A stretch of DNA of 64,000 bases. Source: Neorhizobium sp. NCHU2750 (GTDB lineage: Bacteria; Pseudomonadota; Alphaproteobacteria; Rhizobiales; Rhizobiaceae). Position 1 is the first letter of the stretch. Each line of letters opens with the position of its first letter. The DNA lies in NCBI RefSeq assembly GCF_003597675.1, contig NZ_CP030829.1, positions 62,001 to 126,000 of the forward strand, written 5' to 3'. The notes beneath the pieces are model-generated. The model saw only the letters and a list, made by a program, of their open reading frames with translations, was not told the DNA's origin and searched no databases. A program made the translations under genes and the position numbers. Of the stretch, positions 1 through 7,935 are shown one piece after another.

Positions 1-654
1 CAGGTGAAGATGCCTTTCGTTCTTCGGACACAGGGGGGAGGGGGCGCTGGAGCCGGCGCCCAGCATTCCAAGGCACTCGATTCCATGCTGGCGCATATTC
101 CCGGCATCAAGGTCGTGGCGCCGTCCACGCCGGCCGATGCGAAAGGCATGCTGAAGGCCGCGATCCGTGACGACCAGCCGGTCGTCTTCCTCGAACACAA
201 GCTGCTCTACAATATCCGCGGCGAGGTTCCGGATGGCGACGTGATCGTCCCGCTCGGCAAAGCGGCGACGATGCGGGAAGGATCAGACGTCTCCATCTTC
301 GCAACTTCGAAAATGGTTGTGGAGGCGGTCAAAGCGGCCGACCTGCTCGAAAAGGATGGCGTATCGGCCGAAGTCATCGACCTGCGCTCCCTGCGTCCGC
401 TCGATGTCGGGGCGATCGTTCGCTCGATCGGCAAGACGCATCACGCGGTTGTCGTCAACGAAGGCTGGCGCTTCTGTGGTTACGCCGCAGAACTGTCCGC
501 CACCATCATGGACCACGCCTTCGACGAACTTGATGCGCCGGTGGCGCGCGTGACGTTGCCCGACATGCCGATACCCTACTCGGAACCGCTGGAAACGGCC
601 ATGTTGCCCAATGCCGAAAAGATCCGTGCTGCTGCTCTGGCGACACTGAAGTGA
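1..654 (+). CDS. 2-oxo-acid/acetoin dehydrogenase E1 component beta subunit (3' part, cut by window edge)
   Basis: C-terminal about 217 residues of a thiamine-diphosphate dehydrogenase E1-beta subunit. The glycine-rich stretch GGGGAGAGAQHS, the segment VVAPSTPADAKGML and the transketolase C-terminal domain (ATSKMVVEAVKAADLLEKDG, then VIDLRSLRPLD, then VVVNEGW) are typical of PdhB/AcoB/BkdB proteins. With the E1-alpha subunit such proteins decarboxylate a 2-oxo acid or cleave acetoin and pass the acyl group to the lipoyl E2. The frame is open at base 1, so the gene starts upstream. The next gene, 10 bases on, encodes an AcoC-type E2, which favours the acetoin-dehydrogenase-like branch of the family over pyruvate dehydrogenase. 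Substrate cannot be fixed from the fragment. Confidence 0.9.
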   Translation, partial: QVKMPFVLRTQGGGGAGAGAQHSKALDSMLAHIPGIKVVAPSTPADAKGMLKAAIRDDQPVVFLEHKLLYNIRGEVPDGDVIVPLGKAATMREGSDVSIFATSKMVVEAVKAADLLEKDGVSAEVIDLRSLRPLDVGAIVRSIGKTHHAVVVNEGWRFCGYAAELSATIMDHAFDELDAPVARVTLPDMPIPYSEPLETAMLPNAEKIRAAALATLK

Positions 655-664
655 GGGATGGCCG

Positions 665-1966
665 ATGACTAATCATCCCATAAGCATCGAGAGCGCCGGC
701 GGCGAATACATGGAGTCCGTCCTCGTCATCGGCTGGTCGGTCCGGCCGGGTGACAGGGTCAAGGCTGGCGACCTCGTCGTCACCGTCGAAACGGCGAAGG
801 CCGCTACCGAAATCGAGGCCGATCGCGATGGATGGTTGGCCGAGATCAATTACCAGGAGGGGCAGGAGGCGCCCATCGGCGCCGTCCTCGGGACGATTTC
901 CGAGACCGAGCCCCAGGCTGCGGCCCCGAACACAATCGCAGATGCCGCGCAGGCTGCGGCCGTCCCGCCAACAGAGGCGCGAACAGGCGGACCGGCCTCC
1001 GCGACACCCGCAACAAGGATCGTCGCCAGTCCGCTCGCCCGCCGCCTTGCAGCACAAGCCGGGCTTGACCTTGCCGCCATCGCGGGATCCGGGCCAAACG
1101 GCCGGATCAAGCAGCGGGATATCGCCAGGGCGATAGGCCAGCGTGAGGAACGGCACCCTGAACACCGGTCCTCAGTGGCGGCGGTGAAACCCGATCGGGC
1201 GGCGCCCGTGGTTTCGCCATCGATTGCGCCCGCAGCGTCGATTCCCGTCGTGCTGCTCCATGGTTTCGGCGCAGACAAATCCGCCTGGCGACAGGTGCTG
1301 CCACTTCTGGGCAAGGATATCAGGGCGATCACCATCGACCTGCCCGGACACGGTACCAATGCGGCACATAGCGCCTCCAGCGTCGAAGACCTGGCCGGTT
1401 TCGTATCGGAGAGACTGGAGGATGAAGGCATCGAGCAGGCGCATCTCGTGGGCCACTCGCTCGGCGGTGCGACGGCGCTTTGCCTCACCGGTATCGGTCG
1501 GATCGCCGTGCGTTCGTTGACCCTGCTGGCGCCGGGTGGCCTCGGGCCAGAGATTGCAGGAAATTTCATCCAGGGGCTGACCCGTTCCACGACGGCGGCG
1601 GCGCTGGAGCGCTGGCTCGCCTTCATGCTCGCGGATGCCGCAGCCCTGCCGCAAGGCTATGCTTCAGCCGTGCTCCGCCAGATGGAGAAGATCGGCAACC
1701 AGGGTGCACTCGATACGCTGGCCAGCCATCTGTTCTCCGGCGATACGCAGCTTTTCGACGCTGGCCCTGCATTGTCGCGGCTCGACATCCCGACACGGAT
1801 TGTCTGGGGGCAGTCCGATCGGGTCATCCCGTCCCGGCACGCCCTGCAGGCGCCGGGCTTTGCGGCCGTCCATCTGCTCCCCGGTGTCGGCCATGTGCCG
1901 CAGATGGAAAATCCGGCACTCACAGCACGATTGATCATGGAGACGATCAGGAGCGCTGGCGCATGA
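665..1966 (+). CDS. AcoC-like E2: lipoyl domain, E3-binding domain and alpha/beta hydrolase
   Basis: 433 residues. An N-terminal lipoyl domain (about 3-78) has its lipoylated lysine expected at K45 in the context ETAKA, where most E2 proteins have a D before the lysine. A peripheral-subunit-binding domain follows (about 121-157, ASPLARRLA...GPNGRIKQRDI). The third domain (about 193-430) is an alpha/beta hydrolase with nucleophile elbow GHSLGG (S265) and probable partners D385 and H410; the usual HxxxDG acyltransferase domain is absent. This architecture matches AcoC-type acetoin dehydrogenase E2, except that many AcoC proteins lack the middle domain. The gene sits 10 bases after E1-beta, so it is the same operon. 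The E3 subunit is not in the window. Actual substrate unknown. Confidence 0.85.
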   Translation: MTNHPISIESAGGEYMESVLVIGWSVRPGDRVKAGDLVVTVETAKAATEIEADRDGWLAEINYQEGQEAPIGAVLGTISETEPQAAAPNTIADAAQAAAVPPTEARTGGPASATPATRIVASPLARRLAAQAGLDLAAIAGSGPNGRIKQRDIARAIGQREERHPEHRSSVAAVKPDRAAPVVSPSIAPAASIPVVLLHGFGADKSAWRQVLPLLGKDIRAITIDLPGHGTNAAHSASSVEDLAGFVSERLEDEGIEQAHLVGHSLGGATALCLTGIGRIAVRSLTLLAPGGLGPEIAGNFIQGLTRSTTAAALERWLAFMLADAAALPQGYASAVLRQMEKIGNQGALDTLASHLFSGDTQLFDAGPALSRLDIPTRIVWGQSDRVIPSRHALQAPGFAAVHLLPGVGHVPQMENPALTARLIMETIRSAGA

Positions 1967-1969
1967 ACC

Positions 1970-1988
1970 AGGCCCTTCGGGCCTTTCC
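1970..1988 (+). terminator. small GC hairpin after the E2 gene
   Basis: AGGCCC, loop TTC, GGGCCT, then TTCC, four bases after the E2 stop codon. The stem is perfect but the U-tract is short, so it may act as a weak terminator or a 3'-end stabiliser before the NIPSNAP gene. Confidence 0.35.
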
Positions 1989-2024
1989 GTCCGGCAATCA
2001 CGAGCAGAGATCAAGGAGCACAAA

Positions 2025-2348
2025 ATGATCTTCGACCATCGCACCTATACTGCCAAGCCCAACATGCTTCCGAGTTTCCTCAAGCTTTACGAGGAAGTCG
2101 GCCTGCCGATGCAGCGGCACTATCTCGGAGAACCCTTTGGCTTCTTTCAAACTCACATCGGCGACCTGTCCCGCACCGTCCACCTGTGGAAATACGACAG
2201 CCTCGCGGACCGCGAAGAGCGCCGTGACCGCATGGAAGCCGACCCCGAATGGCAGGCCTATCGTCGCAAGGTGATCGAAACCGACTACCTGGCCGACATG
2301 CGCAACCAAATTCTCAAACCCGTATCCTTCTTCATTCCTGGAAAGTAA
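2025..2348 (+). CDS. NIPSNAP family protein
   Basis: 107 residues. The opening MIFDHRTYTAKPNMLPSFLKLYEEVGLPMQRHY, the central hydrophobic and aromatic stretch ending in the motif TVHLWKYDSLADREERR, and the C-terminal MRNQILKP are typical of the NIPSNAP/DUF1330-like ferredoxin-fold family (usually 100-110 residues in bacteria). Biochemical roles in this family are poorly defined; members often sit in catabolic operons for aromatic or branched compounds. A GGAG sequence lies 9 bases before the ATG. It ends one base before the next gene, so translation of the pair is likely coupled. No catalytic residue can be assigned. Confidence 0.8.
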   Translation: MIFDHRTYTAKPNMLPSFLKLYEEVGLPMQRHYLGEPFGFFQTHIGDLSRTVHLWKYDSLADREERRDRMEADPEWQAYRRKVIETDYLADMRNQILKPVSFFIPGK

Positions 2349-2349
2349 T

Positions 2350-3207
2350 ATGCATCTTCATTTTTCGGCCGAGGGCCAGACCTGGCCGATCAAACTGACC
2401 GGTACCGCCGAGAGGACGCGCAGCGCGATGCTGCGCACCCTTCCCCTTTCGCTGCAATTGCACACGCCGAAAATCGCCGGCAGCCATATCTACTGGCATG
2501 CCCCCTTCGTCGAAGACGTCGAAGGCGCAACGCATGTGCTCGATGCACCGGCGGGAGCCTTCCTCTACTGGCCCGTGCGTCAGTTTCTGGAAATCACCTT
2601 CGCTCCGCTGCAGGCCGAAACGGCGCAAGTCACCCTGCTTGGCGTGCTGGATGCTCCGATCGAGGGGATCGCCTCGCTTGCGGCGACCCTCAAGCGCGAT
2701 CAGGGGCGACGCATCATCACCGGCAGCCTGACATCCGTCGACTGCGAGATGCCTGACCCGGCTTCCCCCTCCGTGCTTCCCGCCGATATGGTGGCGGCCC
2801 GCCAGCGACTATGGGCCGGCATGCCCGCCGATATTGCCCAGGTGACGTCATCGCGTGCCATCATGCATCCGGCCGGCCCGGTGTTTGCCGCCGAAGGAGA
2901 AGCGCGCGTATTGCACGAGCTGCTTTGGTGGGCACGTGCAGAACTTGGCAGCCGCGACCACCATATGCTGCGCCAGACGGCGGCGCTTGCGCTCAACAAG
3001 ACGGCGACCCGCCTGCGCGACTTCTGCCATATGGACGAGACACCGGCACTGCTCTTTTCGCTGGAAGCGGCGATGACAGGGCCCCTGCCTCTTGCCGCAC
3101 TGCTCGATGAAGCGATCATCGTCGCCGGACGTATCGGCGCCTGGCTCGATCTGCTCATTCCATGGAACGACCTCAACGAGGCCTTCCGAAGCGCACTCGA
3201 CAAATAA
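2350..3207 (+). CDS. protein of unknown function, possibly with an N-terminal cyclophilin-like (DUF3830-type) domain
   Basis: 285 residues, no signal peptide and no membrane segment. Residues 1-135 are rich in beta-strand patterns and contain LPLSLQLHTPKIAGSHIYWHAP followed by APAGAFLYWPVRQFLEI, which resembles the cyclophilin-like DUF3830 fold (LP...H..W.G......P..G...Y.P......I). That match is from memory and is tentative. Residues 140-285 look alpha-helical, with a conserved-looking HELLWWARAELGSRDHHMLRQTAALALNKT segment. It begins one base after the NIPSNAP stop and ends 8 bases before the dehydrogenase gene, so it is an operon member. No function is proposed. Confidence 0.55.
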   Translation: MHLHFSAEGQTWPIKLTGTAERTRSAMLRTLPLSLQLHTPKIAGSHIYWHAPFVEDVEGATHVLDAPAGAFLYWPVRQFLEITFAPLQAETAQVTLLGVLDAPIEGIASLAATLKRDQGRRIITGSLTSVDCEMPDPASPSVLPADMVAARQRLWAGMPADIAQVTSSRAIMHPAGPVFAAEGEARVLHELLWWARAELGSRDHHMLRQTAALALNKTATRLRDFCHMDETPALLFSLEAAMTGPLPLAALLDEAIIVAGRIGAWLDLLIPWNDLNEAFRSALDK

Positions 3208-3215
3208 GGACATAG

Positions 3216-4139
3216 GTGGTGAAAAAAACGATCGGGATCGTCGGGTTCGGCGTCATCGGGCAGCGCTGGGCGGCAGCCTTCTGCCATGCCGGCCATGACG
3301 TTCGTGTCTATGATCGCGCCATTGATCAGGAGGCGGCCTTCCGCGAACTGCTCCCGAGCCTGCTGGCCGACCTCGACGCGGTTCGGCCGCCGACCGGCGA
3401 CCTGGGAGAGATCCGCTTGTTCTCATCCCTGGCAGAGGCAATGACGGGTGTGGACTTCGTTCAGGAGAACGGTCCCGAGACCCTGGAAATCAAGCGCAAG
3501 CTGCTTCCGGAAATCGAGAGCTACGTGGGTGATCACGTCGTCATCGCCTCTTCATCTTCCGCCCTTCTGGTTTCCGAGATGCAGCCGGACTGCCGTCTGC
3601 CTGGCCGTATCGTGCTTGGACATCCGTTCAATCCGGCTCATCTGATGCCGCTGGTCGAGATCGTCGGTGGCAGGCTGACCGATCCGGCATCGGTGCAGGT
3701 TGCAAGACAGCTTTACGAGGATATCGGCAAAAAGCCCGTCGTGATGAACCGGGAGATCACCGGCCATCTGGCATTGCGCCTGATGGGCGCGATGTGGCGG
3801 GAGGCGATCGCGCTTGTCCGCGACGGGGTTGCTTCCGTCGAGGACGTCGATCGCGCCTTCATGTATGGACCTGGTCCGAAATGGACCCTGCAGGGCTCTT
3901 TCATTTCCAATCAGCTGAATGCGACGGGAATGGAAGACTTCCTGCGGAAATACGGCCCGACCTATCAGGCAATATGGGACACGCTGCTGGATGCCACGCT
4001 CGACGAGCCAACGATTTCGGCCGTCACCCAGTCGACGGCCGCCGCCGTCAGTGGTCGCAGCCAGGAGCGGCTGAAAGCCGAGCGTGAGGCCGGACTGGTC
4101 TCCGTCCTCAGAGGTGTAGCGGAACACGGCGCGCTTTAA
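3216..4139 (+). CDS. 3-hydroxyacyl-CoA dehydrogenase-like protein, carnitine dehydrogenase type
   Basis: 307 residues. The NAD-binding Rossmann motif GIVGFGVIGQRWA is at residues 7-19, the ENGPE motif is at about 87-91, and the catalytic-histidine segment GHPFNP is near 136. A C-terminal helical domain follows. Family members oxidise a secondary hydroxyl next to an activated carbon using NAD. The fused size and the ENGPE/GHPFNP pattern resemble L-carnitine 3-dehydrogenase and related short HADs rather than beta-oxidation FadB. Start is GTG at 3216; a second GTG at 3219 is equally possible. It is co-directional, with 8 bases before it and 22 before the SDR gene. The substrate is inferred to be a beta-hydroxy acid with a polar or amino substituent; carnitine itself is not proven. 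Confidence 0.8.
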   Translation: MVKKTIGIVGFGVIGQRWAAAFCHAGHDVRVYDRAIDQEAAFRELLPSLLADLDAVRPPTGDLGEIRLFSSLAEAMTGVDFVQENGPETLEIKRKLLPEIESYVGDHVVIASSSSALLVSEMQPDCRLPGRIVLGHPFNPAHLMPLVEIVGGRLTDPASVQVARQLYEDIGKKPVVMNREITGHLALRLMGAMWREAIALVRDGVASVEDVDRAFMYGPGPKWTLQGSFISNQLNATGMEDFLRKYGPTYQAIWDTLLDATLDEPTISAVTQSTAAAVSGRSQERLKAEREAGLVSVLRGVAEHGAL

Positions 4140-4161
4140 GCGCCTGCAAGGAGAGGTGGAC

Positions 4162-4914
4162 ATGACATATCGCTGTGCTCTGGTGACCGGCGCATCCAAG
4201 GGGATAGGTGCCGCCATTGCTGCCGCATTGGTGGGCGAGGGCCTTACCGTCTACGCGCTCGGACGCAGCGAAGGCCCGTTAGCCCAACTCAAGTCGCAAC
4301 TGGGAGAGAGGTTGATCCCGCTTGCCGCCGATGTGCGCGACCATGGTAGCATCGCGGCGAAGCTTGCCGGCGTCGAGATCGATGTTCTGGTGAACAACGC
4401 CGGCGGCCTATCCAGTGTCCGTCCGCTGCAGGAACAGACGCACGAGGAAATCGAGGAGGTGGTGGCGCTCAACCTTACGGCGCCGCTCCAGCTTATCCGC
4501 CTGCTGCTGCCCGGGATGATTTCCCGCAAGCGCGGCCACATCTTCAATCTCACCAGCACGGCAGCGTCCGCCGTATTTCCGGGCACGGCCGGTTACGGCG
4601 CCGCAAAGGCCGGCTTGTCGCAGGCCGGCCGTGTTCTCCGCTACGATCTCGCGGGCACGGGCGTGAGGTTGACCGAGATCGCACCGGGCAGGGTGGAGAC
4701 ACAGTTCTATCTGAAGGCCTTTGACGGTGACGCTGCCGGCCTGAAGGAGCGTATGTATGCCCATCAGCGGCCATTGCGGCCGGAAGATGTGGCCTCGGTG
4801 CTGGTTTGCGCACTCAACCTGCCACAACATGCCGATGTTGCCGAATTGATCGTATCTCCGACGGATCAGGCGGCCGGGGGACACATATATCCCGCGGCCC
4901 CGGACGTGTTCTAA
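4162..4914 (+). CDS. short-chain dehydrogenase/reductase (SDR)
   Basis: 250 residues. Classical SDR: cofactor motif TGASKGIG near the N-terminus, NNAG at about residue 77, catalytic serine in LTSTAAS and YGAAK (Y-x-x-x-K) near 149-153. Start was set at ATG 4162 because AAGGAGAG (4148-4155) is 6 bases upstream; the alternative GTG at 4156 would abut that site. Last gene of the rightward run that begins with E1-beta. It converges with the ProC-like gene, with 6 bases between the stops. Typical role would be oxidation or reduction of a hydroxyl/keto intermediate of the same pathway. Confidence 0.85.
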   Translation: MTYRCALVTGASKGIGAAIAAALVGEGLTVYALGRSEGPLAQLKSQLGERLIPLAADVRDHGSIAAKLAGVEIDVLVNNAGGLSSVRPLQEQTHEEIEEVVALNLTAPLQLIRLLLPGMISRKRGHIFNLTSTAASAVFPGTAGYGAAKAGLSQAGRVLRYDLAGTGVRLTEIAPGRVETQFYLKAFDGDAAGLKERMYAHQRPLRPEDVASVLVCALNLPQHADVAELIVSPTDQAAGGHIYPAAPDVF

Positions 4915-4920
4915 GCGATA

Positions 4921-5676
4921 TCAGGTTTTCGCCGCAGTCGTCAGCCGGGCGAGCACGGCGTCGCAGGCAGCCTGCCATGCCGCAGGCTGTCCGTGCTGAT
5001 CCAGGACTGAAAGCCCAAGCTCGGTAATCCCGCCTGGCGTCACCAGATCCTTGAGGATGCGCTCCATCGGCTCCGGGCTTTCGGCAATCATGCGTCCAGC
5101 GGCGACAAAGGTCCGGGCCACCAATTGGCGCATCATTCCTTCGTCGGCACCATGGTCCCGACCCCAGATAACGCTCTGGCGTACAATATCCTGAGCCCAG
5201 CCGTAAATCGCCGCGTTGACAGTTGCCACCTCGAACTCGTCTTCACTGCCAAGAGCTATGGCTGGGCCGAGATGCGAGATCAGACCGCGCGCCTCGGGTA
5301 TATCCGGGTAAAAGACGGTGGGGCTGGCATTGATCTCGGTTGCCGTCAGCGGCATGGCCCTGACGATGCGTGCGGCAATCTTGGGGAACTGTGACAATGC
5401 CACACCGGCGCAGACGGAAATCACGACCTGCCCGGCACGCCATGGCAGTCCCTCCAATGCCGCCGGCGCATCCGCCGGCCTGACCGCCAGAATGACGATA
5501 TCGGCACGCTCGACCAACTCGCGGTTATCGGCGCAGACGTCCAGACCATAGAGCCCAGCCAACTCGCGCGCCTTGCCCCGTGGCGACAGCAATATCCTGC
5601 TATCACCGCCTGACCGTACGAGACCGGCAATCATGGCAGCCGCCAGATGACCTACACCAACAATGCCTATTGCCAT
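4921..5676 (-). CDS. pyrroline-5-carboxylate reductase family protein (ProC-like)
   Basis: 251 residues, slightly shorter than housekeeping ProC (about 270). The N-terminal NAD(P) motif GIVGVGHLAAAMIAGL, the middle segment ILAVRP and PWRAGQVVISVCAGV, and the C-terminal signature VTPGGITELGLSVL are those of P5C reductase. Housekeeping enzymes reduce pyrroline-5-carboxylate to proline. A copy inside a catabolic cluster next to an FAD amine oxidase more likely reduces a cyclic imine formed from the imported substrate. It is divergent from the GntR regulator, with a shared 108-base control region that contains a TGTCGACA palindrome. Confidence 0.8.
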   Translation of the reverse strand: MAIGIVGVGHLAAAMIAGLVRSGGDSRILLSPRGKARELAGLYGLDVCADNRELVERADIVILAVRPADAPAALEGLPWRAGQVVISVCAGVALSQFPKIAARIVRAMPLTATEINASPTVFYPDIPEARGLISHLGPAIALGSEDEFEVATVNAAIYGWAQDIVRQSVIWGRDHGADEGMMRQLVARTFVAAGRMIAESPEPMERILKDLVTPGGITELGLSVLDQHGQPAAWQAACDAVLARLTTAAKT

Positions 5677-5741
5677 ATTATGTCCTCTCCAAGAGGTTGA
5701 GATTGCATCTGTAACGCGCTAAAAAATTCATCAACTGCATA

Positions 5742-5760
5742 TACAACTGTCGACAATGTA
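5742..5760. promoter_or_regulatory. candidate GntR operator between the ProC-like gene and gntR
   Basis: TGTCGACA (5748-5755) sits inside TACA...TGTA flanks (5742-5745 and 5757-5760). The same 8-base core occurs again in front of the importer gene at 6591-6598. FCD-type GntR proteins commonly bind T.GT...AC.A dyads, and this core fits. Inference from repetition and location. Confidence 0.5.
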
Positions 5761-5784
5761 GATCGACTTCGGATCGTCCCCCCA

Positions 5785-6561
5785 ATGAAAACTCCACTGC
5801 AAATCGATAATGATCCTGTTTCAAACATCGCTGCCGAACAGGAGACACGGAGGGCCGCCGACAGCAGCGAGCGCGCCTACAACACCATTCGGAAACTTCT
5901 GGTGGAGTTCCAGCTGAAGCCGGAAGAGCGCATCAATGAAATGCAGCTGGCCAAAAGCCTCTCGATTTCCCGTACCCCGATCAGAGAAGCGCTCAACCGT
6001 CTGGCTTCCGAGGGTTTCGTTTCGCTGACACCCAATCGCGGATTCTTTGTCCGCAGTCTGAGCACGGAAGGCCTCATCGATCTCTATGAGTTGCGGTCTA
6101 TCATCGAATGTTCGGCCTTCCGGCTGATGTGCGAGCGCGCTTCCGACGAGGACATCGGCAGGCTGCAATCCTACTGGGCCAATATCGTCGACGGCTACCG
6201 CGACCAACCCCCGGATGACATCCTTGCCGAGGACGAGGGGTTCCACATCCTCATTGCCGAACTGTCCGGAAACCCTGAAATCGTCGCTCAGTTGAACGCG
6301 ATCAATGCGCGCATCCGCTTCATACGACGCATTCAGATCGAGCACAGTACGCATGACAAGACCCTTGTCGCGGCTCATTCGCAGATCGTCGACGCTGCCA
6401 CAAGGCGCGCGGCGGGCGAAGGAATGGAATTGTTGCGCCAGCATATTGAACTCACAGTTTCGGCCACACAGCAGGCCCTCAAGGATGCGCTGCTGAAGGT
6501 CTATTCGCGCGATGAACCGAGGGCGAGGACGCGTCGCGGCCTCACAACCTCAAGTTCGTGA
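5785..6561 (+). CDS. GntR family regulator, FCD subfamily
   Basis: 258 residues. An N-terminal winged helix (about 25-95; LAKSLSISRTPIREALNRLASEGFVSLTPNRGFFV) is followed by an FCD ligand domain (about 100-225; LYELRSIIECSAFRLM, then FHILIAELSGN, and the late AAHSQIVDAATRR). The FCD domain usually binds a carboxylate, often through a metal held by D/H/H residues. It is divergent from the ProC-like gene and directly upstream of the ABC importer, so it is the probable local regulator of both. A palindrome shared by the two promoter regions supports this. Confidence 0.9.
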   Translation: MKTPLQIDNDPVSNIAAEQETRRAADSSERAYNTIRKLLVEFQLKPEERINEMQLAKSLSISRTPIREALNRLASEGFVSLTPNRGFFVRSLSTEGLIDLYELRSIIECSAFRLMCERASDEDIGRLQSYWANIVDGYRDQPPDDILAEDEGFHILIAELSGNPEIVAQLNAINARIRFIRRIQIEHSTHDKTLVAAHSQIVDAATRRAAGEGMELLRQHIELTVSATQQALKDALLKVYSRDEPRARTRRGLTTSSS

Positions 6562-6588
6562 GTAAATCAGAAAAAAATTGAACGCAAT

Positions 6589-6600
6589 AGTGTCGACACT
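6589..6600. promoter_or_regulatory. candidate operator upstream of the liv-type operon
   Basis: AGTGTCGACACT is a perfect 12-base palindrome, four bases before a -35-like TTGACG (6604-6609). It repeats the TGTCGACA core found upstream of the GntR gene, and is placed where a repressor or activator of the importer operon would bind. Confidence 0.55.
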
Positions 6601-6700
6601 TTCTTGACGTGTCTCTAATTGTCTGCTTCCATAGCGTCCAACGGCAAGAAGACCGGAACGGCCTGCTGTACGCGATCGAATTGCAACAATGGGGAACCAC

Positions 6701-7810
6701 ATGAAACTAGTTGCCGCGCTTACGCTCTCGACTGCCATGCTCGCTGGGCCTGTCTTTGCAAAAGACATCACCATCGGCCTTTCAGGCCCCACCACGGGCG
6801 CCCAGGCCTATTTTGGAACGACATGGCATAATGGTTTCAAGCTCTACATCGACAAGCTGAACGCCGCAGGCGGCGTCAACGGCGTGACGGTGAAGATCGA
6901 CCAGGAAGATGATCAGGCCGACCCACGGCAGGGAACGCTCGTTGCGCAGAAATATTGCGATAACGACGATGTGGTTCTCGGCGTTGTCAACTTCAATTCC
7001 GGCGTCGCGCAGTCGACCCTGCCGATCTATGAGGATTGCTCGCTGCCGACCATGACATTCGGCTCCAATCCGTCGCTGACCCAGCAGGGTTACAAGTTCA
7101 TGGTCCGGCCGGTCGCGAACGATTTCGCCGGCGCGCTGCTTCCGGCCGAATATGCGCTGCAGAAGCTCCATGCCAAGTCCGCGCTGATCGTCAACGACAA
7201 GCAGGTCTTCGGCCAGGGGATTTCTGAAATCTTCGCCAAGAACTTTACGGCTGGCGGCGGCAAGGTTCTCGATACGCTCTCGGTTGCACCGACAGACGTC
7301 GACTTCAGCGCAATTCTCGCCCAGATCAAGACCAAGAATCCCGACGTCATCTATCTCGGCGCCGTCATGCCTCAGCTTGCGCTTTTTGCCAAACAGATGC
7401 ACGAGCAAGGCGTCAAGGCGACGCTGATGGTGCCGGATGGCGGCTATACGCCAGACTTCATCTCTCAGGCCGGCGCAGCGAATGTCGAGGGTGCGACGGT
7501 CGCCGTGCAGGCACCGCCGCTTGATGCCACTCCGGCGATTGCCGATTTTGCCACCCAGTACAAGGCCAAGTACGGGCAGGATGCCGGCCCCTATTCGATT
7601 TACGGATATGCGCAGGCGCAGATCCTGGAGGCCGTGCTGAAAAGCACCAAGGGCCTGACCCGCGAAGACATGAACGACGCCCTGCACAACGTGAAAGCTG
7701 ATACGGCGATCGGCCACCTGGAATTCGACGACAAGGGCGAACTCAAGGTGGCTCCTTCCTATCTTTACAAGGTAGAGAATGGCAAGTTCGTCCTGATCGC
7801 CACGAAGTAA
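6701..7810 (+). CDS. branched-chain-amino-acid-type ABC transporter, periplasmic binding protein
   Basis: 369 residues from ATG 6701. The upstream in-frame ATG 6689 is less likely because the GGGGA at 6691-6695 then serves as the ribosome site. A signal peptide of about 20 residues ends ...GPVFA before KDITIGLSGPTTG. The fold is the type I periplasmic binding protein (LivJ/LivK, peripla_BP_6): AYFGTTWHNGFKLYIDKLNAAGGVNG is the family N-terminal signature. Members bind branched amino acids, but also amides, aromatic acids and other small polar compounds. First gene of an operon with two permeases, two ATPases and an FAD oxidase. Ligand inferred to be the substrate of the surrounding catabolic genes. 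Confidence 0.92.
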   Translation: MKLVAALTLSTAMLAGPVFAKDITIGLSGPTTGAQAYFGTTWHNGFKLYIDKLNAAGGVNGVTVKIDQEDDQADPRQGTLVAQKYCDNDDVVLGVVNFNSGVAQSTLPIYEDCSLPTMTFGSNPSLTQQGYKFMVRPVANDFAGALLPAEYALQKLHAKSALIVNDKQVFGQGISEIFAKNFTAGGGKVLDTLSVAPTDVDFSAILAQIKTKNPDVIYLGAVMPQLALFAKQMHEQGVKATLMVPDGGYTPDFISQAGAANVEGATVAVQAPPLDATPAIADFATQYKAKYGQDAGPYSIYGYAQAQILEAVLKSTKGLTREDMNDALHNVKADTAIGHLEFDDKGELKVAPSYLYKVENGKFVLIATK

Positions 7811-7824
7811 TCGCAAGGCAGAGC

Positions 7825-7846
7825 GGTGTGGGCTCACGCTCACACC
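7825..7846 (+). other. intercistronic stem-loop after the binding-protein gene
   Basis: A 9-base-pair stem (7825-7833 with 7838-7846, one G-U pair) and a TCAC loop, 15 bases after the stop codon and without a U-tract. Such hairpins after the first gene of an importer operon often protect the upstream message so that binding protein exceeds permease. Confidence 0.45.
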
Positions 7847-7935
7847 CGACGTTTCGTCTGCGCAACTGCGCTCCCTGCGGGGAGTGCGGTTGTCCCCTCT
7901 ATCCGCCTTCCCAGGCGCCGGTGGACAGGACCCCC

